This document shows positions 20,227 through 28,702 of a DNA stretch of 64,000 bases, piece after piece. Made by a program: the position numbers and the translations under genes. Source of the DNA: Afipia sp. (GTDB lineage Bacteria > Pseudomonadota > Alphaproteobacteria > Rhizobiales > Xanthobacteraceae); assembly GCA_017308595.1 (NCBI GenBank), contig JAFKER010000017.1, forward strand, positions 82,889 to 146,888, in the 5' to 3' direction. Below the pieces are notes generated by a model. That model had not been told where the DNA came from. It ran no database searches and saw only the letters and a list, made by a program, of their open reading frames with translations. Position 1 is the stretch's first letter. Every line of letters starts with the position of its first letter.

Positions 20227-20775
20227 ATGCGCCTGAGAGACCTTTCGCCTAGCGAAATGACCGCAGAGCAGACCAGCATCTACGCCGAGTCCGTTTCAAG
20301 CAAGCGCGGCACGGTGACTCCGCCATTGCGCGCCTGGATCCATGCGCCGGAAGTCGCGCGGCACGCCGGCCGGCTCGGCGCGTTTCTGCGTTATGACACC
20401 ACCCTCGGGTCGGCGCTCTCCGAACTCGCCATTCTCGTGACTGCCCGGCACTGGAGCGCCCGTTTTGAATGGTATGCGCACAAGAAGCTGGCGCTGGCGG
20501 CGGGCCTCGATGCCGCGATCATCGACGCCATCAATCATCGGCACGTACCTGATTTCGACGATCCGAAGGCGCAACTGGTCTACGAGTTCAGCGAAGCACT
20601 GCACGAAAACCACAATGTCTCGAAGCTTCTTTATGAGAAGGCGATCGAGTTACTTGGCGAAACCGGCGTCGTCGAACTGGTCGGACTGCTGGGTTACTAT
20701 TCTCTGGTGTCGATGACGCTCAATACTTTCGAAGTCGAAGTGCCTGAAGGCGAGATCTGCGACCTTGTGCCCTGA
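20227..20775 (+). CDS. Carboxymuconolactone-decarboxylase-family protein
   Basis: A 182-residue all-helical protein of the CMD/AhpD fold. LSELAILVTARHWSARFEWYAHKKLALAAGLDAAIIDAI is the typical central helix pair, with E-W-Y-A-H instead of the CxxC of AhpD, so peroxidase chemistry is unlikely. ATG 20227 follows GAGGAAA. Relatives of this subfamily sit in aromatic and acyl-CoA catabolic loci; the reaction is unknown. It is followed by a VOC gene 53 bases on. Confidence 0.8.
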   Translation: MRLRDLSPSEMTAEQTSIYAESVSSKRGTVTPPLRAWIHAPEVARHAGRLGAFLRYDTTLGSALSELAILVTARHWSARFEWYAHKKLALAAGLDAAIIDAINHRHVPDFDDPKAQLVYEFSEALHENHNVSKLLYEKAIELLGETGVVELVGLLGYYSLVSMTLNTFEVEVPEGEICDLVP

Positions 20776-20828
20776 TCACCCGGTTCATACCTCTGGAGAA
20801 GAGTGCCGCCTTAACGGAGCGACCAGGT

Positions 20829-21338
20829 ATGCCTGAGGAAACCGCCTCATCTTTCAAACCCGTGATCGCCGGGACTCGTATCGGCCATGTTCACCTCAAG
20901 GTCGCAGACCTCGATCGCGCCCTCGGATTTTATCAGGGTGTACTCGGCTTCCAATTGATGCAGCGTTACGGCGAACAGGCTGCTTTTATCTCCGCTGGAG
21001 GCTATCACCATCACATCGGCCTCAACACATGGCATAGCAAAGGCGGCAAGCCACCGCCGGAAGGCACAACGGGCCTGTTTCATACTGCGATTCTGTACCC
21101 GACCCGCGCTGCCCTCGCCGATGCTCTGCATCGGGTTCTTTCTGCCGGCATCACTCTCGACGGCGCGAGCGACCATGGCGTCAGCGAGGCGCTTTACCTG
21201 CGCGATCCGGATGAGAATGGCGTCGAACTGTATTGGGATCGCCCCGAGGCGGAATGGCCGCGTCATCCGGACGGAACGCTGGCAATGTTCACTCACCGGC
21301 TTGACGTAGACGCGCTGCTGCGAGCGCGCGAAACGTAG
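20829..21338 (+). CDS. VOC-family (glyoxalase/extradiol dioxygenase-like) protein
   Basis: A 169-residue vicinal-oxygen-chelate protein with GTRIGHVHLKVADLDRALGFYQGVLGF, a central YHHHIGLNTW and late LRDPDENGVELYWDRP, supplying the His/His/Glu metal ligands of the fold. The pattern resembles CatE-type catechol 2,3-dioxygenase-like proteins in Bacillus and rhizobia. It is likely cotranscribed with the upstream gene; its stop abuts the stop of the convergent MFS gene with no spacer. The substrate is not predictable. Confidence 0.85.
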   Translation: MPEETASSFKPVIAGTRIGHVHLKVADLDRALGFYQGVLGFQLMQRYGEQAAFISAGGYHHHIGLNTWHSKGGKPPPEGTTGLFHTAILYPTRAALADALHRVLSAGITLDGASDHGVSEALYLRDPDENGVELYWDRPEAEWPRHPDGTLAMFTHRLDVDALLRARET

Positions 21339-22601
21339 TCAAACCGGCTGCGGGGTCTTCCCACGCACCAGCACGATGGTTGCGGCAATGACCTGCAGTC
21401 CAGCGCACGCATAGAACGGAATGGCATAACTGCCGGAGATGTCGCGCAGCAATCCGATGACGCCCGGTCCGAACGCATAGGTGAATTGGCAAATAGCGGT
21501 CACGAGGCTGACCAGGACGCCGAAAGACATCGCACTGAATTCCCGCTGCACAATCAATGTCGGCAGCGTAATCATGTTGCCTACGGAAAATCCGAACACA
21601 GCGCTGGCGGTGAACAAGGCGGTCTCGCTTTGCGTGTTGATCATGACGATCAGCGCTGCAGCCTGACTGAGCGCGGAAACCGCCGCTGCCTTGCGTTGAT
21701 CCATCCGATCGACAACGAAGCCGAATAGCACGCGCCCCACCACAGCCATCGCCGTCATCAGCGCGACAGCGATGCTCGCGCGCTCCCGTCCAATAATCGG
21801 ATCGAGGAATGAAATCTGGTGCACAATGAAGCCGACCTGCGCGATCATCAGCATCGCGAACGGCACCGTGATGGTCCAGAATGAGAGACTGCGAAACGCC
21901 GCACGGCGTATCTGCGCGATGGACCGAGCCACAGGCGGCGATTCTGTCGCGAATGCATCGGCCGGCGGCAGCGCTCGCCTCGGCGGCTGGCCAACCCAGA
22001 TCAGAATGGCCGGAACAGCGATCACGACGATCACCAGTGCTGCCCCGATCAATGTTGCGGAGAACCCGAACTTGCCGATGGCGCCGACCAGGAGGGGAAC
22101 ACCGAAGACGCCGCCGCAACTCGCGCCATTGAGCGCGAGGCTGATGGCCATGCCGCGGCGTTTGTCGAACCACAATCCCAGCGTGTTGTTGATCGCAGCC
22201 AGACTGGTGCCCGCCCAGCCGAACGCGATCAGGACATAGGCCAGATACAATTGCCAGGGTGCCGTCACCTGTCCGACGAGCGCTGTCCCTGCAGCAATCG
22301 CAACAATGCCGCCTATCATCAGCCAGCGCGGCCCCAACGCGCGGATTACCTCGCTGACGAACACCACAAGTACAGCGCTAAACAGGTAGTAGATGGTGGT
22401 CGCGGTGGAAATCAGCGATGCTGGCCAGCCATGCAGACGCTGCAATTCGGCGAGATAGACACCCTGTCCGTAAAACCCGGCTGCCCAGGCGAAGGTCGCA
22501 ACCAGAAAACAGACTCCGACAATCGGCCAGCCTGCATAACGGAAGGACGTTTCGTCGATGGGTTTCTCAGCGGCAGCGGGACCCGCGTGAGGCACATTCA
22601 T
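21339..22601 (-). CDS. MFS transporter (monocarboxylate/oxalate-formate type)
   Basis: A 420-residue, 12-helix carrier. Helix 1 starts GWPIVGVCFLVATFAWAAGFYGQGVYLAEL, the 2-3 region has LGPRWLMIGG, and LWFDKRRGMAISLALNGASCGGVFGVPLL is the helix 4-5 motif seen in the OFA/MCT-like branch, which carries small carboxylates. Context with acyl-CoA catabolic genes suggests uptake of an organic acid. The gene has a promoter-bearing upstream gap of about 300 bases. Confidence 0.85.
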   Translation of the reverse strand: MNVPHAGPAAAEKPIDETSFRYAGWPIVGVCFLVATFAWAAGFYGQGVYLAELQRLHGWPASLISTATTIYYLFSAVLVVFVSEVIRALGPRWLMIGGIVAIAAGTALVGQVTAPWQLYLAYVLIAFGWAGTSLAAINNTLGLWFDKRRGMAISLALNGASCGGVFGVPLLVGAIGKFGFSATLIGAALVIVVIAVPAILIWVGQPPRRALPPADAFATESPPVARSIAQIRRAAFRSLSFWTITVPFAMLMIAQVGFIVHQISFLDPIIGRERASIAVALMTAMAVVGRVLFGFVVDRMDQRKAAAVSALSQAAALIVMINTQSETALFTASAVFGFSVGNMITLPTLIVQREFSAMSFGVLVSLVTAICQFTYAFGPGVIGLLRDISGSYAIPFYACAGLQVIAATIVLVRGKTPQPV

Positions 22602-22914
22602 AGTCTGGCGATTCCTGAAAGAGTCTGATGCTCTTCTTGTCTGCCGCTTTTGTCGGCAATCGCATCATCTGTCAGGATGCCCGTCACTCCGTCAAGCGAA
22701 GGATTATCACCTCCCGCATGACAGCCCGTCATACGAGAACGGCGAAATCCTCATGCCTTGATGTTCATGTCCAGGCTAGTTGAAGAAGAACACTCGCGGA
22801 AAACCCGGTCGCCGCGCCGTTGCAAACGCGACGCCGTTATCCGAACAGCTGTTCCCGGTCCACGACGAATCCTGCCGCCGACATGCCGCAACTAAAAGCA
22901 AGCCGTTTGACGAG
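22602..22914. other. Intergenic region with a possible operator
   Basis: No credible gene. It holds the promoter region of the MFS gene (minus strand) and the 3' flank of the bicupin gene. A short inverted repeat ATGAC-AGCCC-GTCAT lies at 22718-22732, about 115 bases upstream of the MFS start, and could be a regulator site. Confidence 0.35.
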
Positions 22915-24054
22915 CTACTCGTACAGATAACCCACGGGCTTGCCCTCGGTGCGAAGGGGGCGGACATCCTTGTGCGTAATGATCTGACCGGCCAAGCCGT
23001 CGATCTCGTCACGCTGCGTCGACGTCCACCCTCGGAGGCTTTCGATGCCTTTCAGAAGACCAAGCCGGAGGACCTGTGTATTTTCCCCCACGCCTTTGAG
23101 GCTGACCGACGTCTTGCCGGCGGTGACGACGTCACCCACCGCAAGTTCAAAGGTCTTTCCCGCGCTGTCCTTGAACTGCGCGGAGCCGCGAATGACGCGA
23201 TAGATGACGACCTCACCTTTTGTCAGCGACTCGGTATCGGCGCCTCCCAAAGCTGCCTTGGGCAGAAGGGAGTGGCCGGGCGGATCGGTCGCGATGATGT
23301 GCCCGGTGACGAGATGGCCGCTCGGCACTTCTATGCCGATGTCTCGCACGTAAACAGGGGAGGATGATTTGACCGATGTATCCGCGAGTGGCTTGTAAAG
23401 CGCATTCAGCTCCAGGGGATCTTGCAGCCAGAAGCCCGCATCCGCGGGGCGATCATGCAGAGAGTGGCTCCATGCCACGCGGGGGGTCTCAGCTTCGTTG
23501 ATCTGATCCGGCCCAACAATCGTCGGATTGGGGAACGTCGTCGGATCGGTGATGAAGGCCTCGAGAAATTTTCCCGAGTACCCCATCGATATTGCGTCCG
23601 GCACGACCGTTTGCGGCGTTTTCAGGTTCTCTTCGGTCGACAAGCCCGACCACGTGTAGAAGAGCTGACGATGCACGATCGCGCTTTGCAGCATCACCGA
23701 TCCGGGGCCGACGTAATACAGCCGGCCATCGTAATCGAAGGTGAACATGCCCGACGTCACCAGCACGAGCTGGAAGCCGCCAGGCGGCAGATGAAGGTGA
23801 AAATCCGTCGGTCCAGTATCCTGCCGATAGATCGGCAGGTTTGTCGCCACTTCATGAAGCAGGAAGGTTTCATTGTTGGCATGAAACCCTTCGTCGGCAC
23901 GGCTATAGAGCGCCTGCGGACGATAAGTCGCCGCATAGGTCGTGTCCTTGTGGCGATCGATGGCAACAAAGTCCTTCGTGTTCAAACGAAGCGGATTGCC
24001 ATTCGGGCGCGTCAGACCAGAGGCTTTGGAATTGATCGTGGCGTGAACATTCAT
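22915..24054 (-). CDS. Bicupin-like protein, function unknown
   Basis: A 379-residue cytoplasmic protein with two cupin-like halves. The first (about residues 60-150) has LHEVATNLPIYRQDTGPTDFHLHLPPGGFQLVLVTSGMFTFDYDGRLYYVGPGSVMLQ; the second (about 240-340) has VPSGHLVTGHIIATDPPGHSLLPKA and VIYRVIRGSAQFKDSAGKTFELAVGDVVTAG. Metal-binding His residues are possible in HLHLPPGG and PPGHS but the set is not classical. I do not recognise a named family; dioxygenase or isomerase functions are options. It is monocistronic between an MFS gene and GST. Confidence 0.6.
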   Translation of the reverse strand: MNVHATINSKASGLTRPNGNPLRLNTKDFVAIDRHKDTTYAATYRPQALYSRADEGFHANNETFLLHEVATNLPIYRQDTGPTDFHLHLPPGGFQLVLVTSGMFTFDYDGRLYYVGPGSVMLQSAIVHRQLFYTWSGLSTEENLKTPQTVVPDAISMGYSGKFLEAFITDPTTFPNPTIVGPDQINEAETPRVAWSHSLHDRPADAGFWLQDPLELNALYKPLADTSVKSSSPVYVRDIGIEVPSGHLVTGHIIATDPPGHSLLPKAALGGADTESLTKGEVVIYRVIRGSAQFKDSAGKTFELAVGDVVTAGKTSVSLKGVGENTQVLRLGLLKGIESLRGWTSTQRDEIDGLAGQIITHKDVRPLRTEGKPVGYLYE

Positions 24055-24343
24055 TGCATCCTCCAGGCGGAGCGCGCAGCGCCCCGGCGCAGTTGCTTCT
24101 GCAATGCATCATGCGAATCTCACGCCAGCGGACGCATCAAAAGCGAGCTTTAATGCGGAAGTTTTACGCAGGACAAAATGTGCCTGCATCCGTGGAGGAT
24201 TCGATGAAATGACTGAGACGACGTACCGACGGTCGCACACTGACGCATCATCTCATCGGCCAAAGCTCCAAAATGAGGCGGCGCCCGCAACAGCAAGCAT
24301 ACGCGGCCGGCCCAGTGATCGGGCAATTGCGCGCAGCCGCTGC

Positions 24344-24997
24344 CTAATATTCCACCTCAAGCTCCTCAATTTCCGCCGGCTCCTGCCGCGCAGCCTCGAT
24401 CCATTCCTGCATTTCAGGAAGGGCTAATACGCGTTTTGCGTAAGCCGCCAGCGTCGGTCCAAGCTGCACGTCATAGGTCACAAAGCGCGTCACCACCGGT
24501 GCATACATCGCGTCCGCCATCGAACGATGCCCAAACAGAAACGGACCGCCGGATTTTTCCAGGCAATCGCTCCAGATCGCGCAAACCCGATCGATGTCCC
24601 CCTGGGCACGAGACCAGACCTTGAAGCCGGGAAAGTGCCCCTTGATGTTGACCGGCAGCGAGGAACGTAGAGTGGCAAAGCCGGAATGAATCTCACCGCA
24701 GATCGAGCGGCAATGCGCGCGCGCAATGCGCTCCGACGGCAATAGCCCCGCGTCAGGCATGAGATCGTTGAGATATTCGCCGATCGCCAGCGTGTCCCAA
24801 ATGGTTGCACCATCATGGCGCAGACACGGCACCAGGATGGAGGATGATAGCAACAGGATTTCAGCGCGCGCTGAAGGATCGTCCGGCGCGATAGAGATCT
24901 CATCGAACTCCAGCCCCGAGAATTTGGTCAGGAGCCAGCCGCGCAACGACCATGAGGAATAGTTCTTGCTGCTGATGGTCAAAGTGGCCTTGGCCAT
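24344..24997 (-). CDS. Glutathione S-transferase
   Basis: A 217-residue GST. The thioredoxin-like N-domain begins AKATLTISSKNYSSWSLRGWLLTKFSGLEFDE with a Ser at the glutathione-thiolate position, then LVPCLRHDGATIWDTLAIGEYL, the usual glutathione-contact segment, followed by the helical domain with HRSMADAMYAPVVTRF. ATG 24997 lies 7 bases behind GAGGAGAA. Its role is probably detoxification; the partner substrate is unknown. Confidence 0.88.
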   Translation of the reverse strand: MAKATLTISSKNYSSWSLRGWLLTKFSGLEFDEISIAPDDPSARAEILLLSSSILVPCLRHDGATIWDTLAIGEYLNDLMPDAGLLPSERIARAHCRSICGEIHSGFATLRSSLPVNIKGHFPGFKVWSRAQGDIDRVCAIWSDCLEKSGGPFLFGHRSMADAMYAPVVTRFVTYDVQLGPTLAAYAKRVLALPEMQEWIEAARQEPAEIEELEVEY

Positions 24998-25179
24998 GGA
25001 GTTCTCCTCACGCCTGCACATCAAAGAGGCTGGCAAATTCCCGCCAACCAAACCCGCGCCTGCCTGCTGTTTAAGCGCCTGCTCCTTTTACACACAGCAA
25101 ACGACATGCCAGTCCGACTGGCGGGTTGACCGCACGTTGGCGTCAAGTTTGCATGGCCGAAAGCAAAGGAATGCGGCGG

Positions 25180-26403
25180 ATGTCACCGATGATGTACCAG
25201 ACCTATCAAAATACGATGGACATGACGGCACCATGGAGAACCGGGGCCGCCACGGCACTGTCATATCTGAAAATGCTGCCGTCAGATTTTTCCGACAAGG
25301 TTTTCGGCCGCGTCGCCGCAGCGCTTGAACTGGTATCGCGCAGTTCGCTGACCTACCGGCGCCCCGAATATGACATCAAGCCGGTCGCGGTCGGCAATCG
25401 AGAATGGCCGGTCATCGAAGAGGTTCCGTTCGCGACCCCGTTCGGCTCGCTGCTCCATTTCAAGAAGGAGGGCGCTCCGGAGCAACCGAAAGTTTTGCTC
25501 GTGGCGCCGATGTCGGGTCATTTCGCGACACTGCTGCGCGGCACCGTGCAGACGCTATTGCAGGATCACGACGTTTACATCACCGACTGGCACAACCCGC
25601 GCGACATTCCGCTCGATCAAGGCAAATTCGGCCTCGATGAATATACCGAGCATCTCATCACATTCATGGATCAGCTCGGTCCGAAGTCGCACATGGTCGC
25701 GGTATGTCAGCCCTCGGTGTCCGCGCTGGCCGCCTGCGCCATCATGTCGGAAGACAATCATCGCGCGCGCCCGGCGAGTCTCACCTTGATGGCAGGACCG
25801 ATCGACACGCGTATTCAGCCAACCAAGGTCAACGAGTTTGCGACCTCAAAGCCGCTGAAATGGTTCGAAGACAACCTGATCAATTATGTGCCCATGCAGT
25901 GCAAAGGCGCGTTCCGCAAGGTCTATCCTGGTTTCATTCAGGTCACCGCGTTCGTATCGATGAACCTCGAGCGCCACGTCAAATCACACAAGGATCTGCT
26001 CGAGCATCTGGCGAAGGGCGAAGTCGAGAAAGCCGACACCATCAAGAACTTCTATGACGAGTATTTCGCCGTGATGGATTTGCCGGCGGACTTCTACATC
26101 GACACTATCCGCGATGTATTCCAGGAGCACCTGTTGCCAAAAGGCCAGCTGACCTACAAGGGGCGCACCGTAAACCCCGGCTCGATTAAAAAGATGGGCC
26201 TGATGACGGTGGAAGGGGAGAAGGACGATATCTGCTCGATCGGGCAGACGCTCGCTGCGCAAGATCTCTGCACCGGCGTGCGCGCCTATCGCAAGGTCCA
26301 CCACATGCAGGCCGGTGTCGGTCACTATGGCGTATTCAGCGGCCGCAAGTGGAACAACGAAATCTACCCGCTGCTGCGGGATTTCATTCACGTCAATTCG
26401 TGA
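25180..26403 (+). CDS. phaZ: Intracellular polyhydroxybutyrate depolymerase
   Basis: A 407-residue alpha/beta hydrolase that breaks down stored PHB granules. The nucleophile is C176 in HMVAVCQPSVSALAAC, the Cys-type lipase box of intracellular PhaZ enzymes; the C-terminal HHMQAGVGHYGVFSGRKWNNEIYPLLRDFI supplies the catalytic His. ATG 25180 (MSPMMYQTYQ) is 9 bases after AAAGGA, while ATG 25171 touches it. Length and layout match PHB depolymerases of Ralstonia and rhizobia. No signal peptide, as expected. Confidence 0.93.
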   Translation: MSPMMYQTYQNTMDMTAPWRTGAATALSYLKMLPSDFSDKVFGRVAAALELVSRSSLTYRRPEYDIKPVAVGNREWPVIEEVPFATPFGSLLHFKKEGAPEQPKVLLVAPMSGHFATLLRGTVQTLLQDHDVYITDWHNPRDIPLDQGKFGLDEYTEHLITFMDQLGPKSHMVAVCQPSVSALAACAIMSEDNHRARPASLTLMAGPIDTRIQPTKVNEFATSKPLKWFEDNLINYVPMQCKGAFRKVYPGFIQVTAFVSMNLERHVKSHKDLLEHLAKGEVEKADTIKNFYDEYFAVMDLPADFYIDTIRDVFQEHLLPKGQLTYKGRTVNPGSIKKMGLMTVEGEKDDICSIGQTLAAQDLCTGVRAYRKVHHMQAGVGHYGVFSGRKWNNEIYPLLRDFIHVNS

Positions 26404-26426
26404 TCAGTCGCCTTAACCCGAAAAAA

Positions 26427-26453
26427 GATGGCCGGCTGTAAACAGGCGGCCAT
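26427..26453. terminator. Hairpin after phaZ
   Basis: Stem GATGGCCGGCTG / CAGGCGGCCATC with one mismatch and loop TAAA, 23 bases past the phaZ stop. It has a run of six A on the left, giving a T tract on the minus strand, so it may also end minus-strand transcripts such as that of the small gene at 26564-26722. Confidence 0.6.
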
Positions 26454-26563
26454 CAGTTTGAGGAAGAATGGCTACCTGCGGAATTGCAGGCAGTCCATTC
26501 CCAGACGACGTCAATTCTCAACAACAAGACCGATCGCTTGATTTCTTGGAACAGCCTTTCCGC

Positions 26564-26722
26564 TCAAACACCAGACGGGTGCCCGCTGCGCGCAACAATG
26601 GCCGCGACCGTCCGCGTATCATGTTCGGGTTTCATTGCCGCCAGTGCGCCCGCAATCCGATATGCGATCCACATCAGGAGCGCTGTCAGAAACGGTTGGC
26701 GGGTTTGCTTGGCGACCTGCAT
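26564..26722 (-). CDS. Small hypothetical protein with one hydrophobic helix
   Basis: A 52-residue frame beginning MQVAKQTRQPFLTALLMWIA. A good ribosome site, CGGAGG, lies 8 bases upstream of the ATG. It has a hydrophobic stretch at about 11-30, then a charged tail KPEHDTRTVAAIVARSG. It fills an otherwise unexplained 480-base gap between phaZ and tarD, with an AT-rich promoter-like segment (26790-26840) upstream and a hairpin with T tract downstream on the same strand. I do not recognise a family. Confidence 0.5.
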   Translation of the reverse strand: MQVAKQTRQPFLTALLMWIAYRIAGALAAMKPEHDTRTVAAIVARSGHPSGV

Positions 26723-26884
26723 GGCCTGATCCTCCGGGTCACTGCGCGCCGACGGCGCTCAGTTCCCCGAATCTAGGTCCGCGCATGATTTTAGCAAACG
26801 AGTAATTCTGTAGTTTGATATCTATACTATCGATACAAACGACACGCTTGCCCCACAACCGCATCGGCTCGCGGCCAAGGGGCC

Positions 26885-28054
26885 CTACTCGGCCAACGCC
26901 TTCATCTCCTTGTAGAGATCGGATTTTCCTTCGAAACCGATGCCCGGAAGCTCCGGCATCGTGATGTGGCCGTTCTCAACCCGCACCCCGTCCGGAAAGC
27001 CGCCGTAAGGCTGGAACAGATCCGGATAGCTTTCGTTGCCGCCGAGGCCGAGGCCTGCCGCAATGTTCAACGACATCTGGTGCCCACCGTGTGGGATGCA
27101 CCGCGATGGTGACCAGCCGTAAGTCTTCAACACATCGAGCGTGCGCAGATATTCGCAAAGTCCATACGACAGTGCGCAATCGAACTGCAGCCAGTCGCGA
27201 TCCGGCCGCATCCCGCCGTAACGAATAAGATTGCGTGCATCGTGATGGCTAAAGAGGTTCTCGCCGGTTGCCATTGGACCCGGATAGAATTCCGCGAGCG
27301 AGGCCTGCAGATGATAGTCGAGCGGATCTCCCGCCTCCTCGTACCAGAACAATGGATACTCGCGCAGCATCTTGGCGTAAGCGATGGCGGTTTCCAGATC
27401 GAAGCGGCCATTTGCATCGACCGCAAGCTGCGCCTGATTGCCGATCTCTTTCAGCACGGCCTCAATCCGCTCGCGGTCTTCTGCGAGCGAGGCACCGCCA
27501 ATCTTCATCTTCACCACGTTGTAGCCGCGCTCAAGGTAGCCGCGCATTTCCGCGCGCAGCGCCGAATTGTCCTTGCCGGGATAGTAGTAGCCGCCCGCCG
27601 CATAGACGAAGACACGCGGATCGGCCTCGCGGTTATGACGCTCCGCCAGCAGGCGAAACAGCGGCTTTCCCGCGATCTTCGCCACCGCGTCCCAGATCGC
27701 CATATCGATGGTCCCGACCGCGACCGACCGCTCGCCATGACCACCGGGCTTCTCGTTCGACATCAGCGCTGCCCACGCCTTGTCGGGATCGATATTGTCG
27801 CCGGACGCATCGAGCAGCGTTTTCGGATCGGCTTCCAGCAGACGCGGCGCAAAGCGTTCACGGATCAACCCGCCCTGGCCATAGCGGCCGTTGGAATTGA
27901 AACCGTAGCCAACGACGCGCCGGCCATCGCGCACAACGTCAGTGACAACCGCGACAAGGCTTGTCGTCATTTTCGTGAAATCGATATAGGCGTTACGGAT
28001 CGGCGATGAGATCGGCTTGGTGATCTCGCGAATATCGACAATGCGGACGGACAT
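26885..28054 (-). CDS. tarD: D-tartrate dehydratase (enolase superfamily)
   Basis: A 389-residue mandelate-racemase-like enzyme that dehydrates D(-)-tartrate to oxaloacetate with Mg2+. All residues known for Bradyrhizobium TarD sit at the expected positions: K182/K184 in VVKMKIGG, metal ligands D213 (AVDANG), E239 (WYEE) and E265 (TGEN), and H322 in RCIPHGGHQMS. N- and C-terminal wording also matches that enzyme closely. ATG 28054 is used; a TTG lies three codons upstream. No tartrate carrier is adjacent. Confidence 0.93.
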   Translation of the reverse strand: MSVRIVDIREITKPISSPIRNAYIDFTKMTTSLVAVVTDVVRDGRRVVGYGFNSNGRYGQGGLIRERFAPRLLEADPKTLLDASGDNIDPDKAWAALMSNEKPGGHGERSVAVGTIDMAIWDAVAKIAGKPLFRLLAERHNREADPRVFVYAAGGYYYPGKDNSALRAEMRGYLERGYNVVKMKIGGASLAEDRERIEAVLKEIGNQAQLAVDANGRFDLETAIAYAKMLREYPLFWYEEAGDPLDYHLQASLAEFYPGPMATGENLFSHHDARNLIRYGGMRPDRDWLQFDCALSYGLCEYLRTLDVLKTYGWSPSRCIPHGGHQMSLNIAAGLGLGGNESYPDLFQPYGGFPDGVRVENGHITMPELPGIGFEGKSDLYKEMKALAE

Positions 28055-28169
28055 GGGCGGCAAATCCTGTATGCTGGCTTCCGGAGATTACAGTGTGCGC
28101 GCGATGTCTACGCCCCACTCCGGAAAGTTCAAGCAGAACAACGGTCGCACCAAAAAGATGCGCCTTTTG

Positions 28170-28568
28170 CTACTCGCAAAATCGCTTTCCGTTTGTGTAG
28201 AAGCAGGACAGCGACTCACGCATTGGCGGCGAGATTTCGCGGGCGATATTGCGACGATTCCAGAGCGCGGCTCGTTGGTATTTGTTAAGGCGCGGCATGG
28301 GCGCAAGACAGCGACTGCTGAATTTTTCGTCCGTCACCATTACCCATACCGCTCTGGTGCCGTCCACCGTGCAGGTCTGCATCGCAGCCTTCTGCACGCA
28401 GACGCTGGCGCCTTCACTATAGTTTCGGCTGCCATAGACACACATAACCGGCGCGGGCTTGGCCTCGGCCGACATCTTCTGTTCGGCCTCAGATCGTTGT
28501 GCCAGCGTCTGCGCGGCAACGGGCAGGCTGGACGACAGGAGCAAACAAAGCGCGAGGGTACGGATCAT
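28170..28568 (-). CDS. Small exported cysteine-containing protein (DUF1496-like)
   Basis: A 132-residue protein with a clear signal peptide (MIRTLALCLLLSSSLPVAAQ, cleavage near residue 19-20). The mature part holds CVYGSRNYSEGASVCVQKAAMQTCTVDG...AVWVMV and later Cys residues (SSRCLAP, LSCFYTNGKRFCE), consistent with disulfides in the periplasm. The C-x-Y-...-YSEGA-x-x-C-V-Q pattern recalls DUF1496; function unknown. It lies alone between tarD and an orphan binding protein. Confidence 0.65.
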   Translation of the reverse strand: MIRTLALCLLLSSSLPVAAQTLAQRSEAEQKMSAEAKPAPVMCVYGSRNYSEGASVCVQKAAMQTCTVDGTRAVWVMVTDEKFSSRCLAPMPRLNKYQRAALWNRRNIAREISPPMRESLSCFYTNGKRFCE

Positions 28569-28660
28569 GGCACGATCCTAACGCAGGACTGCCTGCTCCA
28601 GAAGATGCCGGAACTGAAGATGCTTAAGGAAAATGGTTCGAGACGAAATGAATTGAAGAG

Positions 28661-28692
28661 GCATCCGGCCCGGCTTAAGCCGGGCTGGATGC
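28661..28692 (-). terminator. Hairpin terminator after binding-protein gene
   Basis: A 14-base stem (GCATCCGGCCCGGC / GCCGGGCTGGATGC, one G-T pair) with loop TTAA lies 10 bases past the stop of the minus-strand binding-protein gene. The following T content is weak, so it may act partly as an mRNA 3' stabiliser. Confidence 0.7.
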
Positions 28693-28702
28693 CAAGCAAT
28701 TG

